Source: DATGMP01 sp035293565
Lineage (GTDB): Bacteria > Pseudomonadota > Alphaproteobacteria > BOG-932 > Roseiterribacteraceae
NCBI GenBank assembly: GCA_035293565.1
Contig: DATGMP010000149.1
Coordinates: forward strand, 50,157 to 114,156
Direction: 5' to 3'
DNA length: 64,000 bases
Positions within the stretch are counted from its first letter, which is position 1. Every line of letters starts with the position of its first letter. This document shows, piece by piece, positions 34,117-42,772 of this stretch. Both the position numbers and the translations under genes were made by a program. Under the pieces are notes generated by a model that saw only the letters and a list, made by a program, of their open reading frames with translations, made no database searches and had not been told where the DNA came from.

Positions 34117-34755
34117 TCAATCCATGTCGGGCATGTTGCGCGGGCGGGTGAGGTGGGCCGGTAAGGATTCCGGGCCTTCGTCGAGATCGTCCTCGTCCGT
34201 CACTTGGGCCGGGTAGGTCCGCGGCTGGTGCTTGCGGGCGATGAACGACGCGAGGTCCTGCAGCTCGAGAAAATTGTCGGCCTGGCGGCGAAGCTCGTCT
34301 GCCACCATCGGCGGCTGGGACCGGACCGTGGAAACCACGGTCACGCGAACGCCCTTGCGCTGGACGGCCTCGACGAGACGGCGGAAGTCGCCATCGCCTG
34401 AAAAGAGCAGGATATGGTTGACATGCTCGGCCATCTCCATGACGTCGATGGCGAGCTCTATGTCCATGTTTCCTTTGATCTTTCGCCGACCGGAGGCATC
34501 AGTGAACTCCTTCGCCGGCTTGGTCACCATCGTGTAGCCGTTATAGTCGAGCCAATCGACCAGAGGCCGAATGGGGGAGTATTCCTGGTCCTCGACGACG
34601 GCCGTATAATAAAAGGCGCGCACGAGGCGGCCTTTGGACGCAGCCCATTTCAAGAGCAGCTTGTAGTCGATCTCGAAACCTAACGATCGCGCGGCGCCGT
34701 ACAGGTTGGCGCCGTCGATGAAGATTGCTGAGCGCTCTTCCGGGTAAAAGATCAT
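34117..34755 (-). CDS. NYN domain-containing protein (LabA/DUF88 family)
   Basis: A protein of about 212 residues with a PIN-like NYN nuclease fold, probably acting on RNA. Acidic active-site residues are visible in AIFIDGANLYGAARSLGF, GNMDIELAIDVMEMAEHVNH and LLFSGDGDFRRLVEAVQRKG. The domain is followed by MVADELRRQADNFLELQDLA and an acidic tail. The start at 34755 (MIFYPEERSAIF) fits the domain edge. A start at 34827 would add 24 residues and has a GAGAG site, so it cannot be excluded. It is divergent from rpoZ, a neighbourhood common in alphaproteobacteria. Confidence 0.87.
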   Translation of the reverse strand: MIFYPEERSAIFIDGANLYGAARSLGFEIDYKLLLKWAASKGRLVRAFYYTAVVEDQEYSPIRPLVDWLDYNGYTMVTKPAKEFTDASGRRKIKGNMDIELAIDVMEMAEHVNHILLFSGDGDFRRLVEAVQRKGVRVTVVSTVRSQPPMVADELRRQADNFLELQDLASFIARKHQPRTYPAQVTDEDDLDEGPESLPAHLTRPRNMPDMD

Positions 34756-34902
34756 ATCGCCGCCATTTCGAGCCCGCGGATGAAATTCGGCTCCGGCGTC
34801 AGGATTCTGAGGTTTTTCGCTAAACATGATTTCTCTCGATATGGGCCAAACAGGGCGAGATTAGTATCGGTTCCAGTCGGCTCACCCTGCAAGTCAATGC
34901 GC

Positions 34903-34918
34903 TATCCTTGCAAGGATA
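34903..34918. promoter_or_regulatory. 16-bp perfect palindrome, candidate operator
   Basis: TATCCTTGCAAGGATA is its own reverse complement, and lies in the 326-bp gap between the NYN gene and rpoZ. The imperfect flanks GCG/CGC extend the symmetry. It sits 164 bp before rpoZ and 148 bp before the NYN start, so it could bind a dimeric regulator of either gene. The rest of the gap holds a GC hairpin (CCCGC...GCGGG at 35011-35025) and no recognisable gene or convincing promoter. Confidence 0.45.
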
Positions 34919-35081
34919 CGCAACCTTTAGATAACTCCTTCGGAATCCGATTGAACAAGGCGACGCTCCGTCGCGCCGAAATCGGCTGCCCTGGGCCGCT
35001 CAAAAAGGCTCCCGCCCTTGCGCGGGCGATCCTCGCGATTTACATAAGTCAATCAAGCTACACTGCCGAGGCTTTTGGATA

Positions 35082-35552
35082 ATGGCGCGAGTCACAGCCG
35101 AAGATTGCGTTCGCAAGGTTCCCAACCGGTTCGAGCTGGTCATGATGGCCGCTCAACGGGCGCGGGAGATCGGCGGTGGCATGACGCTGACCGTGGATCG
35201 CGACAACGACAAGAACCCGGTCGTCGCACTCCGCGAGATAGCGGACGAAACGGTCACGCTGGACGATTTGCGCGAGGCACTGGTTCGCGGTCATCAGAAG
35301 GTCATCGCCAGCGACGAGCAGGAAGAGGAGATCATCGACCTCATGGAGGGCGAGCAGGGCTGGGTTCGGCCGGAGGGCGAGCTCCAGACGCTTGCGGAAG
35401 AGGGGATGATTGACCAGGGCGATGAGAGCGATCTGGCGCTGGGCGACGACGCCAATCTCGATCCGTCCCTCGACGACGATGAGGAGGCGCTCCCCGGCCA
35501 TGGCGTCGACCCCGACGACGACCTTTCCGCTGACGACATCGATCAGCTTTAA
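35082..35552 (+). CDS. rpoZ: RNA polymerase omega subunit
   Basis: A 156-residue subunit that helps assemble and stabilise core RNA polymerase on beta-prime. The conserved N-terminal domain is ARVTAEDCVRKVPNRFELVM, then MAAQRAREIGGG and DNDKNPVVALREIADETVTL. The C-terminal half is a strongly acidic extension (LALGDDANLDPSLDDDEEAL onward), longer than in E. coli but usual for alphaproteobacteria. It lies 90 nt ahead of the rel/spoT start; rpoZ-spoT linkage is widespread and relates to the stringent response. Confidence 0.95.
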   Translation: MARVTAEDCVRKVPNRFELVMMAAQRAREIGGGMTLTVDRDNDKNPVVALREIADETVTLDDLREALVRGHQKVIASDEQEEEIIDLMEGEQGWVRPEGELQTLAEEGMIDQGDESDLALGDDANLDPSLDDDEEALPGHGVDPDDDLSADDIDQL

Positions 35553-35642
35553 AGTAGCCGTCGCGGCCTCGGTCGACGGTCCGTCTTCGCGCGCGGGCTG
35601 CGCGCGACAATCTTGAAAGCCAACGCCCCGGCGATACGCCCC

Positions 35643-37808
35643 ATGGTCCGCCAGTACGAGCTGGTGGACAGGGTCAAGGCGTACGACCCAAACGCGGATG
35701 AGGACGCGCTCAACCGCGCGTATGTCTATTCGCTCAAAATGCATGGCAGCCAGACGCGCGCGTCTGGCGATCCCTATTTCTCGCATCCGCTCGAGGTTGC
35801 GGGCATCCTGACCGGCATGAAGCTCGACAGCGCGACCATCGTAACCGCGCTGCTCCACGACACGATCGAGGATACTGCTGCGACCTTGCCCGAGATCCAG
35901 CGGCTCTTCGGTCCTGAGATCGCGCGGCTCGTCGACGGCGTTACCAAGCTATCGCGGATCGAACTGCAGAACGCCTCTTCGGACGAGCCTAGCGACCAGA
36001 CCAAGCAGGCGGAGAATTTCCGAAAGCTGGTCCTCGCCATGTCGGAGGATATCCGGGTCCTCCTGGTGAAACTCGCCGACCGGCTGCACAATATGCGGAC
36101 CCTCGAGCACATCGCCGACAAGGCGAAGCGCCGCCGTATCGCGCGCGAGACCCTCGAAATCTATGCCCCCTTGGCCGAGCGGATCGGGATCCATGGAGTC
36201 AAGGATGAGCTCGAAGACCGCGCCTTCGCGGAGATCAACCCCGACGCGCGCGACAGCATTCTGGCGCGGCTGAGCTATCTCCGTCAGGAGGGCGGAGACC
36301 TCGTCGATCGCATCCTGAAGGCGCTCACTCGGAATCTCGAGGAGGACGGGATCAAGGTCTCGGTCTCGGGACGCGAGAAATCGCCTTACTCGATTTGGCG
36401 CAAGATGCAGGTGAAGAACGTCGCCTTCGAGCAGCTCTCGGACATCATGGCCTTCCGGGTCGTGGTCGAAAGCATCGGCGACTGCTACCAGGCGCTGGGC
36501 ACGCTCCATGGCCGCTATCCCACGGTGCCGGGCCGGTTCAAGGACTATATCTCGACCCCCAAGCCCAACGGCTACCGTAGCCTTCATACCTCCGTCATCG
36601 GTCCCGAACGCCAACGGATCGAGATCCAGATCCGCACCCGCGAGATGCATGAGGAGGCCGAGCTCGGCGTGGCGGCCCACTGGGCCTACAAGTCGCACGA
36701 GCGCTCGGACGGCAAGCAATATCGCTGGCTGCGTGAGCTCTTGGAGATTGTCGATCAGGCGCAGAAGCCGGAAGAGTTTCTCGAGCACACCAAGCTCGAG
36801 CTTTTCCAGGACCAGGTCTTCTGCTTTACGCCTAAGGGCGACCTCATTGCGCTGCCGCGCGGGGCCACGCCGGTCGATTTCGCCTATGCGGTTCACTCCG
36901 AGGTCGGGGACCATTGCGTCGGCGCCAAGGTCAATGGCCGCATCGTGCCGCTCAACAGCCGGCTCTCCAATGGCGACCAGGTCGAGATTATCCGATCCAA
37001 AAGCCAGACGCCGTCGCCCGCCTGGGAGCGTTTCGTCGTCACGGGCAAGGCGCGGGCCCGTATTCGCCGATACATCCGCAACCAGCAGCGCCAGGAATAT
37101 GTGACGCTCGGCCGGGCGATGCTGCAGAAGGTTTTCCGGCAAGAGGGCTACGAATTTACCGAAAAGGCCGTGCAATCGGTTCTGAAGACCTTTCGCCAGG
37201 AGGAGCCGGACGATCTCTACGCCGAGGTCGGCGCCGGCAACCGTGGCGCGCGCGAGGTGTTCCAGACGATCTTCCCCGGTCACAAGCCGCAGCCGTCGGA
37301 GGGCGAAGCCAAGGTTCTGCCATTCGCGCCAAAGCCACGCGCGAAAGGCAAGGAGCGACCGCTGCCGATCCGCGGCCTCATACCTGGTCTTGCCGTGCAT
37401 TTTGCCCGCTGCTGCCACCCGATCCCGGGGGATCGGATCGTCGGCATCGTGACCACCGGCAAGGGCGTTACGGTTCACACCATCGATTGCGAAACGTTGG
37501 AGAGCTTTGCCGAGACGCCCGAGCGGTGGCTCGACATCTCCTGGGGCGATGACGGCGAGCCGGGCAGCCATGTGGGGCGGCTATTCGTGACCATTGCCAA
37601 TGAGCCTGGGAGCCTCGGCACGCTTTCGACGGTTATCGGACGCAATGGCGGCAACATCACCAATCTGCGGATCACCAGCCGCTCGGTCGATTTCTGGGAC
37701 CTGCTGATCGACATACAGGTGCGGGACGTGAAGCACCTGACCAATATCATTGCGGCCTTGCGCGCGACCCCCGTCATCAACCAGGTGGATCGCGCGAGCA
37801 GCCAATGA
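35643..37808 (+). CDS. Bifunctional (p)ppGpp synthase/hydrolase (RelA/SpoT family)
   Basis: A protein of about 721 residues making and degrading the stringent-response alarmone. Domains in order: HD hydrolase (FSHPLEVAGIL and TALLHDTIEDTAATLPEI near residues 80-100), synthetase (about 230-350, FKDYISTPKPNGYRSLHTSV), TGS (DLIALPRGATPVDFAYAVHS near 413), a zinc-type VHFARCCHPIPGDRIVG segment, and a C-terminal ACT domain (RLFVTIANEPGSLGTLSTVI). Both enzymatic motifs look intact. The ATG at 35643 matches the typical MVRQYEL start; a TTG 30 nt earlier is less likely. pdxJ overlaps its end by 4 nt. Confidence 0.95.
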   Translation: MVRQYELVDRVKAYDPNADEDALNRAYVYSLKMHGSQTRASGDPYFSHPLEVAGILTGMKLDSATIVTALLHDTIEDTAATLPEIQRLFGPEIARLVDGVTKLSRIELQNASSDEPSDQTKQAENFRKLVLAMSEDIRVLLVKLADRLHNMRTLEHIADKAKRRRIARETLEIYAPLAERIGIHGVKDELEDRAFAEINPDARDSILARLSYLRQEGGDLVDRILKALTRNLEEDGIKVSVSGREKSPYSIWRKMQVKNVAFEQLSDIMAFRVVVESIGDCYQALGTLHGRYPTVPGRFKDYISTPKPNGYRSLHTSVIGPERQRIEIQIRTREMHEEAELGVAAHWAYKSHERSDGKQYRWLRELLEIVDQAQKPEEFLEHTKLELFQDQVFCFTPKGDLIALPRGATPVDFAYAVHSEVGDHCVGAKVNGRIVPLNSRLSNGDQVEIIRSKSQTPSPAWERFVVTGKARARIRRYIRNQQRQEYVTLGRAMLQKVFRQEGYEFTEKAVQSVLKTFRQEEPDDLYAEVGAGNRGAREVFQTIFPGHKPQPSEGEAKVLPFAPKPRAKGKERPLPIRGLIPGLAVHFARCCHPIPGDRIVGIVTTGKGVTVHTIDCETLESFAETPERWLDISWGDDGEPGSHVGRLFVTIANEPGSLGTLSTVIGRNGGNITNLRITSRSVDFWDLLIDIQVRDVKHLTNIIAALRATPVINQVDRASSQ

Positions 37809-38566
37809 GTCCGGTCATTCTACCGCGGCTTGGGGTCAATATCGACCACATCGCCACCATCAGGAATGCGCGCGGCGGGACACATCCCGATCCCGTCCGC
37901 GCCGCGAAGCTCGCGGAGGCCGCGGGGGCAGACGGCATCACGGCGCATCTGCGCGAGGACCGGCGGCACATCCGCGATTCGGATCTGTCGCAGATCATGA
38001 CCGCCACGGCCTTGCCGCTGAACCTAGAGATGGCAGCGACGGAGGAGATGGTCGGGATCGCGCTCGGTCTTCGGCCGCACGCCGTCTGCCTGGTGCCGGA
38101 GCGGCGCGAGGAGCGGACGACGGAAGGCGGGCTCGATGTCGCGGGCGATCAGACGAGGCTGTCCCAAATAGTGCCTAAGCTTGCCGCGGCGGGCATCCGC
38201 GTCTCGCTGTTCGTGGCGCCGGATGCCTTGCAGATCGAGGCGGCGCATAAAGTCGGGGCCGCTGTAGTCGAGCTTCATACCGGCAGCTATGCCGAAGCAC
38301 CGAGCGGCGCGCGGCAAGCCGAGCTTGCGAGGCTGGCCGACGCGGCCAAACTTGCCGCGCGGCAGGGCTTGGAGGTTCATGCCGGACACGGACTCGATTT
38401 TGAGAATGTCCAACCGGTGGCGGCTTTGCCTGAGGTGATGGAGCTCAATATCGGCCATTTCCTCGTGGGCGAGGCAGTCTTCACCGGGCTCAAAGCCGCG
38501 ATCGAGGAGATGCGGGCGCGCATCCGGCGGGCGCGCGTGCCCAATCCTGCGTTTGCCCGATCGTGA
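37805..38566 (+). CDS. pdxJ: Pyridoxine 5'-phosphate synthase
   Basis: A 253-residue TIM-barrel enzyme condensing 1-deoxyxylulose 5-phosphate with aminoacetone 3-phosphate to form vitamin B6 phosphate. Seen are RLGVNIDHIATIRNARGGTH near residues 6-25, ADGITAHLREDRRHIRD (phosphate and catalytic region), PLNLEMAATEEM with the catalytic Glu, and LEVHAGHGLDFENVQPVAAL with the C-terminal catalytic His. The start overlaps the rel stop and the end overlaps acpS, both by 4 nt. Confidence 0.96.
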   Translation: MSPVILPRLGVNIDHIATIRNARGGTHPDPVRAAKLAEAAGADGITAHLREDRRHIRDSDLSQIMTATALPLNLEMAATEEMVGIALGLRPHAVCLVPERREERTTEGGLDVAGDQTRLSQIVPKLAAAGIRVSLFVAPDALQIEAAHKVGAAVVELHTGSYAEAPSGARQAELARLADAAKLAARQGLEVHAGHGLDFENVQPVAALPEVMELNIGHFLVGEAVFTGLKAAIEEMRARIRRARVPNPAFARS

Positions 38567-39000
38567 TTTTGGGTCTCGGCAGCGATCTGATCGATATCCG
38601 GAGGGTCGAGCAAACCATCGCCCGCTTCGGCGATCGCTTCCTCTTGCGTTGCTTCACGGACATCGAGCGCGCTAAGGCGGATCGGCGAGAGTTCACACGA
38701 GCAGCCACCTATGCCAAGCGGTTTGCGGCCAAGGAGGCCTGTGCTAAAGCGCTCGGCACCGGCCTCAGGGCCGGCGTGTTCTGGCGTGACATGGGAGTCG
38801 TCAACCTGCCCGGCGGGCGTCCAACCCTGGTCTTGACGGGCGGCGCGCTGGAGCGTCTTCGCGCGATGACGCCATCCGGCATGGCGCCGAGGATCGATTT
38901 GACGATGACCGATGAGCCGCCGTTGGCTCAGGCGGTCGTGATCATCTCCGCTGTCGCTGCCGACGCGGAGGTCGAAGGGCGGACGGGGGTAGTGGAATGA
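38563..39000 (+). CDS. acpS: Holo-[acyl-carrier-protein] synthase
   Basis: A 145-residue enzyme transferring 4'-phosphopantetheine from CoA to apo-ACP. ILGLGSDLIDIRRVEQTIAR opens the protein with the Mg-binding Asp, and AKRFAAKEACAKALGTGLR is the second signature with catalytic Glu/Lys. DMGVVNLPGGRPTLVLTGGA follows. The GTG start overlaps the pdxJ stop (GTGA), and the end overlaps lepB by ATGA. The C-terminus is slightly longer than usual. Confidence 0.95.
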   Translation: MILGLGSDLIDIRRVEQTIARFGDRFLLRCFTDIERAKADRREFTRAATYAKRFAAKEACAKALGTGLRAGVFWRDMGVVNLPGGRPTLVLTGGALERLRAMTPSGMAPRIDLTMTDEPPLAQAVVIISAVAADAEVEGRTGVVE

Positions 39001-39776
39001 AGGGAACGACGGTGGCACCGGTCAAGAAGGAAGAGAGTGTCTTCGAAGTCATTCTCACCGTCATCTATGCGCTATTGATCGCGCTCCTCATCCGCTCGCT
39101 CTTTTTCGAACCGTTCAACATTCCCTCGGGTTCGATGACGCCCACGCTGCTCACCGGCGACTACGTCTTCGTATCGAAATTCTCGTACGGCTACAGCCGC
39201 TATTCATTTCCGCTGTCGCCCGGCTTCATCCATGGCCGGCTTTTCGGTTCGCTGCCCAAGCGAGGAGACGTCGCGGTCTTCATCAATCCGCATACCGGCG
39301 AGGATTACATCAAGCGGATCGTCGGGTTGCCAGGGGACAAAATCCAGGTCGTGCACGGCATCCTCACGATCAATGGCGAGGCGTCAAAGCGCGAGCGGAT
39401 CGGCGACTATCTCGAGCATGAATGGGACGAGCGTTACGACCGGCCGGTCGATGTCTTGCGCTATCATTACATCGAGACGATGCCCGACGGCGTGAAGCAC
39501 GAGATTCTCGGCGAGCCGACGCGCGAGCCCGAGGATTCGTTGCCGCAGGACAATACTGAGGTCTTCACTGTGCCGGATGGCATGTTCTTCGCAATGGGCG
39601 ACAATCGCGACAATTCGGCGGATAGCCGCCTCGATCTCGGATATGTTCCGCTCGAAAATCTGGTCGGTCGCGCTGATCGGCGCTTCATCTCGCTGGAGGC
39701 CGGAGCCCATCTCTGGCAGTTTTGGCGTTGGCCCTGGACCCTCCGGATCAGTCGTTTCTTCGGACCGATTCCGTGA
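38997..39776 (+). CDS. lepB: Signal peptidase I, first tandem copy
   Basis: A 259-residue inner-membrane serine-lysine protease removing signal peptides. One N-terminal membrane helix (VILTVIYALLIALLIRSLFF). The catalytic Ser46 is in NIPSGSMTPTLLTGDYVFVS and Lys106 in GEDYIKRIVGLPGDKIQVVH. The final box is FAMGDNRDNSADSRLDLGYV. All elements are intact. It is embedded in the acpS-lepB-rnc-era chain with 4-nt overlaps. A second complete copy follows at once. Confidence 0.95.
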   Translation: MKGTTVAPVKKEESVFEVILTVIYALLIALLIRSLFFEPFNIPSGSMTPTLLTGDYVFVSKFSYGYSRYSFPLSPGFIHGRLFGSLPKRGDVAVFINPHTGEDYIKRIVGLPGDKIQVVHGILTINGEASKRERIGDYLEHEWDERYDRPVDVLRYHYIETMPDGVKHEILGEPTREPEDSLPQDNTEVFTVPDGMFFAMGDNRDNSADSRLDLGYVPLENLVGRADRRFISLEAGAHLWQFWRWPWTLRISRFFGPIP

Positions 39777-40573
39777 CCATTCCAGCCGAACCTCAGGCGA
39801 TCGCGCCGTCCGATGTGCCGCGCAGATCTCTCGGCGCGATGTTGAACATCGGCGCGTGGATCGTCCTGATTGTCGCGTTCATATCGTTCCGCTTCGCCGT
39901 TTTCGAGCCGTTCGACATTCCCAGCGGATCGATGACGCCCACCCTGTTGTCCGGCGATTACGTCTTTGTCTCGAAGCTCGCCTACGGCTACGGCCCATAT
40001 TCCTTTCCGTTTCTGGACAGCGTGCTGCGTCATCGCATCTTCGCAGCCGATCCGAAGCGCGGCGACGTCGCGGTCTTCGTCAATCCCCATACGGGAGAGG
40101 ACTACATCAAGCGGATCGTGGGATTGCCGGGCGACCGCATTCAGATGGTCCATGGCCTGCTGACGATCAACGGACAGCCTTGCAAACGCCGGCGGATCGA
40201 CGACTTCACCGAGCGCGAATGGGACGAGAGGTACAATCGCGCCTTCGAGACCACCCGCTATCGTTATCGCGAGACGATGCCCAACGGCGTGCAGCATGAA
40301 ATATTGGGCGAGCCAACGCGGGAGGCGGAGGATTCGCTGCCGCAGGACGATACGGACGCGTACGAAGTGCCCGCCGGCATGTTCTTCGCGATGGGCGACA
40401 ATCGCGACAATTCGGCGGATAGCCGGATGGGACTGGGATTCGTGCCGCTCGACAATCTGGTCGGCCGCGCAGTGATCCGGTTCATCTCGGTCGAACCGGA
40501 AGCCCATCCGTGGGAGATTTGGCGGTGGCCTTGGACGATGCGTCTCGGCCGCTTCTTCGGGCCGATTCGGTGA
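39773..40573 (+). CDS. Signal peptidase I, second tandem copy
   Basis: A 267-residue paralogue of the upstream lepB. The GTG at 39773 overlaps the previous stop (GTGA), which is preferred over a TTG 51 nt earlier that would overlap the first copy by 55 nt. One membrane helix (IGAWIVLIVAFISFRFAVFE). Catalytic Ser53 (IPSGSMTPTLLSGDYVF) and Lys113 (GEDYIKRIVGLPGDRI) are intact, as is MGDNRDNSADSRMGLGFVPL. A DNA stretch of more than 30 bases around the last box is identical in both copies, hinting at recent duplication or gene conversion. It overlaps rnc by 4 nt. Confidence 0.93.
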   Translation: MTIPAEPQAIAPSDVPRRSLGAMLNIGAWIVLIVAFISFRFAVFEPFDIPSGSMTPTLLSGDYVFVSKLAYGYGPYSFPFLDSVLRHRIFAADPKRGDVAVFVNPHTGEDYIKRIVGLPGDRIQMVHGLLTINGQPCKRRRIDDFTEREWDERYNRAFETTRYRYRETMPNGVQHEILGEPTREAEDSLPQDDTDAYEVPAGMFFAMGDNRDNSADSRMGLGFVPLDNLVGRAVIRFISVEPEAHPWEIWRWPWTMRLGRFFGPIR

Positions 40574-41274
40574 GCGGCAGCAGGCCGAGGGCGCTCGCGG
40601 CTCTCGAGCAGTCGCTGGGCCATAGCTTCGCGAATCCGAGTTTGCTCGAGCAGGCGCTGATCCACTCGAGCGCGGGCGAAGGCCGCAAGGGTGCGACCGA
40701 CAATGAGCGGTTGGAGTTTCTGGGCGATCGGGTGCTCGCCCTTGTCGTCGCCGAGCTGCTGATGGATCGCTTTCCGGCGGCCAAGGAGGGCGAGCTCGGC
40801 AGGCGGCTTACAGCTCTCGTTCAGCGCGACGCGCTTTCGGCGGTCGCATCCGACATCGACCTCGGACGTTTTCTCGTCGTGGGCGCGCTCGATGCCGCGA
40901 CCGGCGGCGCAGAGAACGCGAATGTGTTGGCTGATGCGTGCGAAGCGGTGATCGCAGCACTCTATATCGACGGCGGCATCGATGCGGCAAAGCGATTCAT
41001 CGCGACCGCATGGCAACAGCAGATTGCCGCTGTTGCCGAGCTACCGGTCGAGCCCAAGACTGCGCTGCAAGAGTGGGCGCAGGGGCGCGGCAAGCCGCTT
41101 CCCACCTATCGCGTCATATCGCGGACAGGTCATGCGCATAACCCGGTTTTTGAAGTCGAAGTGGCCGTCGAAGGCCATGAGCCGGCAGGCGCGCGCGGCT
41201 CCTCGAAGCGCGCGGCGGAAAAAGCCGCGGCGCAGATCCTGCTCGACCGCGTCATGAAACAGGCGAAGCGATGA
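40570..41274 (+). CDS. rnc: Ribonuclease III
   Basis: A 234-residue double-strand-specific RNase processing rRNA and mRNA. The signature is NERLEFLGDRVLALVVAELL with catalytic Glu/Asp. The second acidic site is LADACEAVIAALYIDGG. A dsRNA-binding domain is C-terminal (PKTALQEWAQGRGKPLPTYR and SSKRAAEKAAAQILLDRV). The GTG start overlaps the lepB-2 stop and the end overlaps era by ATGA. An in-frame upstream ATG inside lepB-2 is rejected. Confidence 0.95.
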   Translation: MSGSRPRALAALEQSLGHSFANPSLLEQALIHSSAGEGRKGATDNERLEFLGDRVLALVVAELLMDRFPAAKEGELGRRLTALVQRDALSAVASDIDLGRFLVVGALDAATGGAENANVLADACEAVIAALYIDGGIDAAKRFIATAWQQQIAAVAELPVEPKTALQEWAQGRGKPLPTYRVISRTGHAHNPVFEVEVAVEGHEPAGARGSSKRAAEKAAAQILLDRVMKQAKR

Positions 41275-42182
41275 CCGAGCCTAGCGCGAAAACGCGGTGC
41301 GGATTCATCGCGTTGATCGGCGCGCCCAATGCCGGGAAGTCGACGCTGCTCAATGCGCTCGTGGGGGCCAAGGTCGCGATCGTGAGCGCCAAGCCTCAGA
41401 CGACGCGCATGCGGGTGCTCGGAATCGCGAACGTGGGCGCGAGTCAGCTCATCTATGTCGATACTCCTGGAATCTTCAGTCCCAAAAGGCGGCTCGACCG
41501 CGCCATGGTGCGCGCAGCCTGGGAGGGAGCAGGGGACGCCGATATCGTCGCGCTGGTAGTCGATGCTGCCCGCAAAAAGGTCTCCGAGGATACGCGCGAG
41601 ATCGTCGCCAAGCTCAAGGCATCGGATCGACCGGCGGTCCTGATCTTGAATAAAGTCGATGCGACCGAGCCGCCGCGGCTGCTTGCGATCGCGGCCGAGC
41701 TGAACGCGGACTTCGCCTTTTCCGATACTTTCATGGTGTCGGCACTCACCGGAGATGGGCTGGACGAGGTTCGCCGCACCTTTGCCGAGCGTGTCGCCGC
41801 GGGACCCTGGCTCTATCCCGAGGACCAGCTGTCGGATCTCCCGACCCGTCTGCTCGCGGCGGAAATCACGCGCGAGCAGCTATACCTCCAGCTCGGCCAG
41901 GAACTGCCCTATGCCAGCACCGTCGAACACGAGGCGTGGGAAGAGCGCGAGGATGGCAGCGTCGCAATCCGCCAGGCGATCCTCGTCGAGCGGCCCGGCC
42001 AGAAGGCAATCGTGATCGGCAAGGGCGGCACGCGCATCAAGGCGATCGGCGAGGCTGCTCGCAAGGCGCTGACCGAATTTCTCGACCGCCCGGTGCACCT
42101 CTTCTTACACGTCAAGGTACAAGAGAAATGGGCGGACGATCCAAGCCATTACAGAGAGGTCGGCCTGGACTGGAAATCCTGA
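41271..42182 (+). CDS. era: GTPase Era
   Basis: A 303-residue GTPase that binds 16S rRNA 3' end and aids 30S maturation. G1 is LIGAPNAGKSTLLNALVGAK, G2 lies at KPQTTRMRV, G3 is VDTPGIFSPKRRLD, and G4 is LILNKVD. The C-terminal KH domain includes AIVIGKGGTRIKAIGEAARK, then LFLHVKVQEKWADDPSHYRE. The length is normal. It ends the 4-nt-overlap chain that starts at rel. recO, its usual next gene, is displaced by about 3.6 kb. Confidence 0.96.
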   Translation: MTEPSAKTRCGFIALIGAPNAGKSTLLNALVGAKVAIVSAKPQTTRMRVLGIANVGASQLIYVDTPGIFSPKRRLDRAMVRAAWEGAGDADIVALVVDAARKKVSEDTREIVAKLKASDRPAVLILNKVDATEPPRLLAIAAELNADFAFSDTFMVSALTGDGLDEVRRTFAERVAAGPWLYPEDQLSDLPTRLLAAEITREQLYLQLGQELPYASTVEHEAWEEREDGSVAIRQAILVERPGQKAIVIGKGGTRIKAIGEAARKALTEFLDRPVHLFLHVKVQEKWADDPSHYREVGLDWKS

Positions 42183-42292
42183 TGCGGCGGGCGGTGCCGT
42201 CAAAGCGAGCTTTCGAGGAATAAAACGCCCTCTTCAACGTCATCTTGCGCGAGGATATAAGTGGCAGCGGCCATGACGCGGAGCGATTTGGA

Positions 42293-42739
42293 TTGCAACC
42301 CAGGTCGAGATTAAGGACTTGCGCTGCGGCAGCCATGCTCGCGGCAGCATGCGCGTCGGGCGCCTCATTGGGCGCCGATGTTGCGCCTCCGGTCCCGGCG
42401 AATGTCGACTGGAAGCAGGCCGAGACCGTCACCGTTCGGTTGTCCGATTTCGAATATTCGCCCGCGTATCTTCGTTTCCGCATCGGGACGCCGGTTCGGA
42501 TTCGCTTGATCAACGAGGGAAGCGGGCAGCATGACTTCTCGGCTCCGGCATTTTTCAATGCGGCTTCCTATCCGCCGGGAATCCGCGGGCCCGACGATGG
42601 GGATATCGCCGTCAAGAAAGGCCAAACGGTCGAGATCGAGCTCGTTCCCAACGCTGCCGGCAAATATCATCTGCGGTGTACCGAGTTCTTACACGCGCTG
42701 TTCGGCATGACGGGCGAGATCGAGGTAACGGCTCGATGA
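42293..42739 (+). CDS. Exported cupredoxin-domain protein
   Basis: A protein of about 148 residues with a signal peptide (RLRTCAAAAMLAAACASGAS). The mature single cupredoxin domain has VRLSDFEYSPAYLRFRIGTP, NEGSGQHDFSAPAFFNAASY (first His ligand) and KYHLRCTEFLHALFGMTGEI, giving the C-x4-H-x4-M loop of a type 1 copper site. It probably carries electrons or copper in the periplasm. The TTG at 42293 is chosen because it gives a clean signal sequence after GGAG; the frame extends upstream to 42245. It is the first gene of the block between era and recO. Confidence 0.78.
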   Translation: MQPRSRLRTCAAAAMLAAACASGASLGADVAPPVPANVDWKQAETVTVRLSDFEYSPAYLRFRIGTPVRIRLINEGSGQHDFSAPAFFNAASYPPGIRGPDDGDIAVKKGQTVEIELVPNAAGKYHLRCTEFLHALFGMTGEIEVTAR

Positions 42740-42772
42740 TACCGGTCGAAACTTGCTCGCCACGCCCGAAGG

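Noticed and set aside
35039..35064. TTTACA...TACACT as an rpoZ promoter
   Set aside because: The spacer is 14 nt, too short for a sigma70-type promoter.
42182..42223. 13-codon reading frame after era
   Set aside because: Too short, no ribosome site, no recognised sequence.
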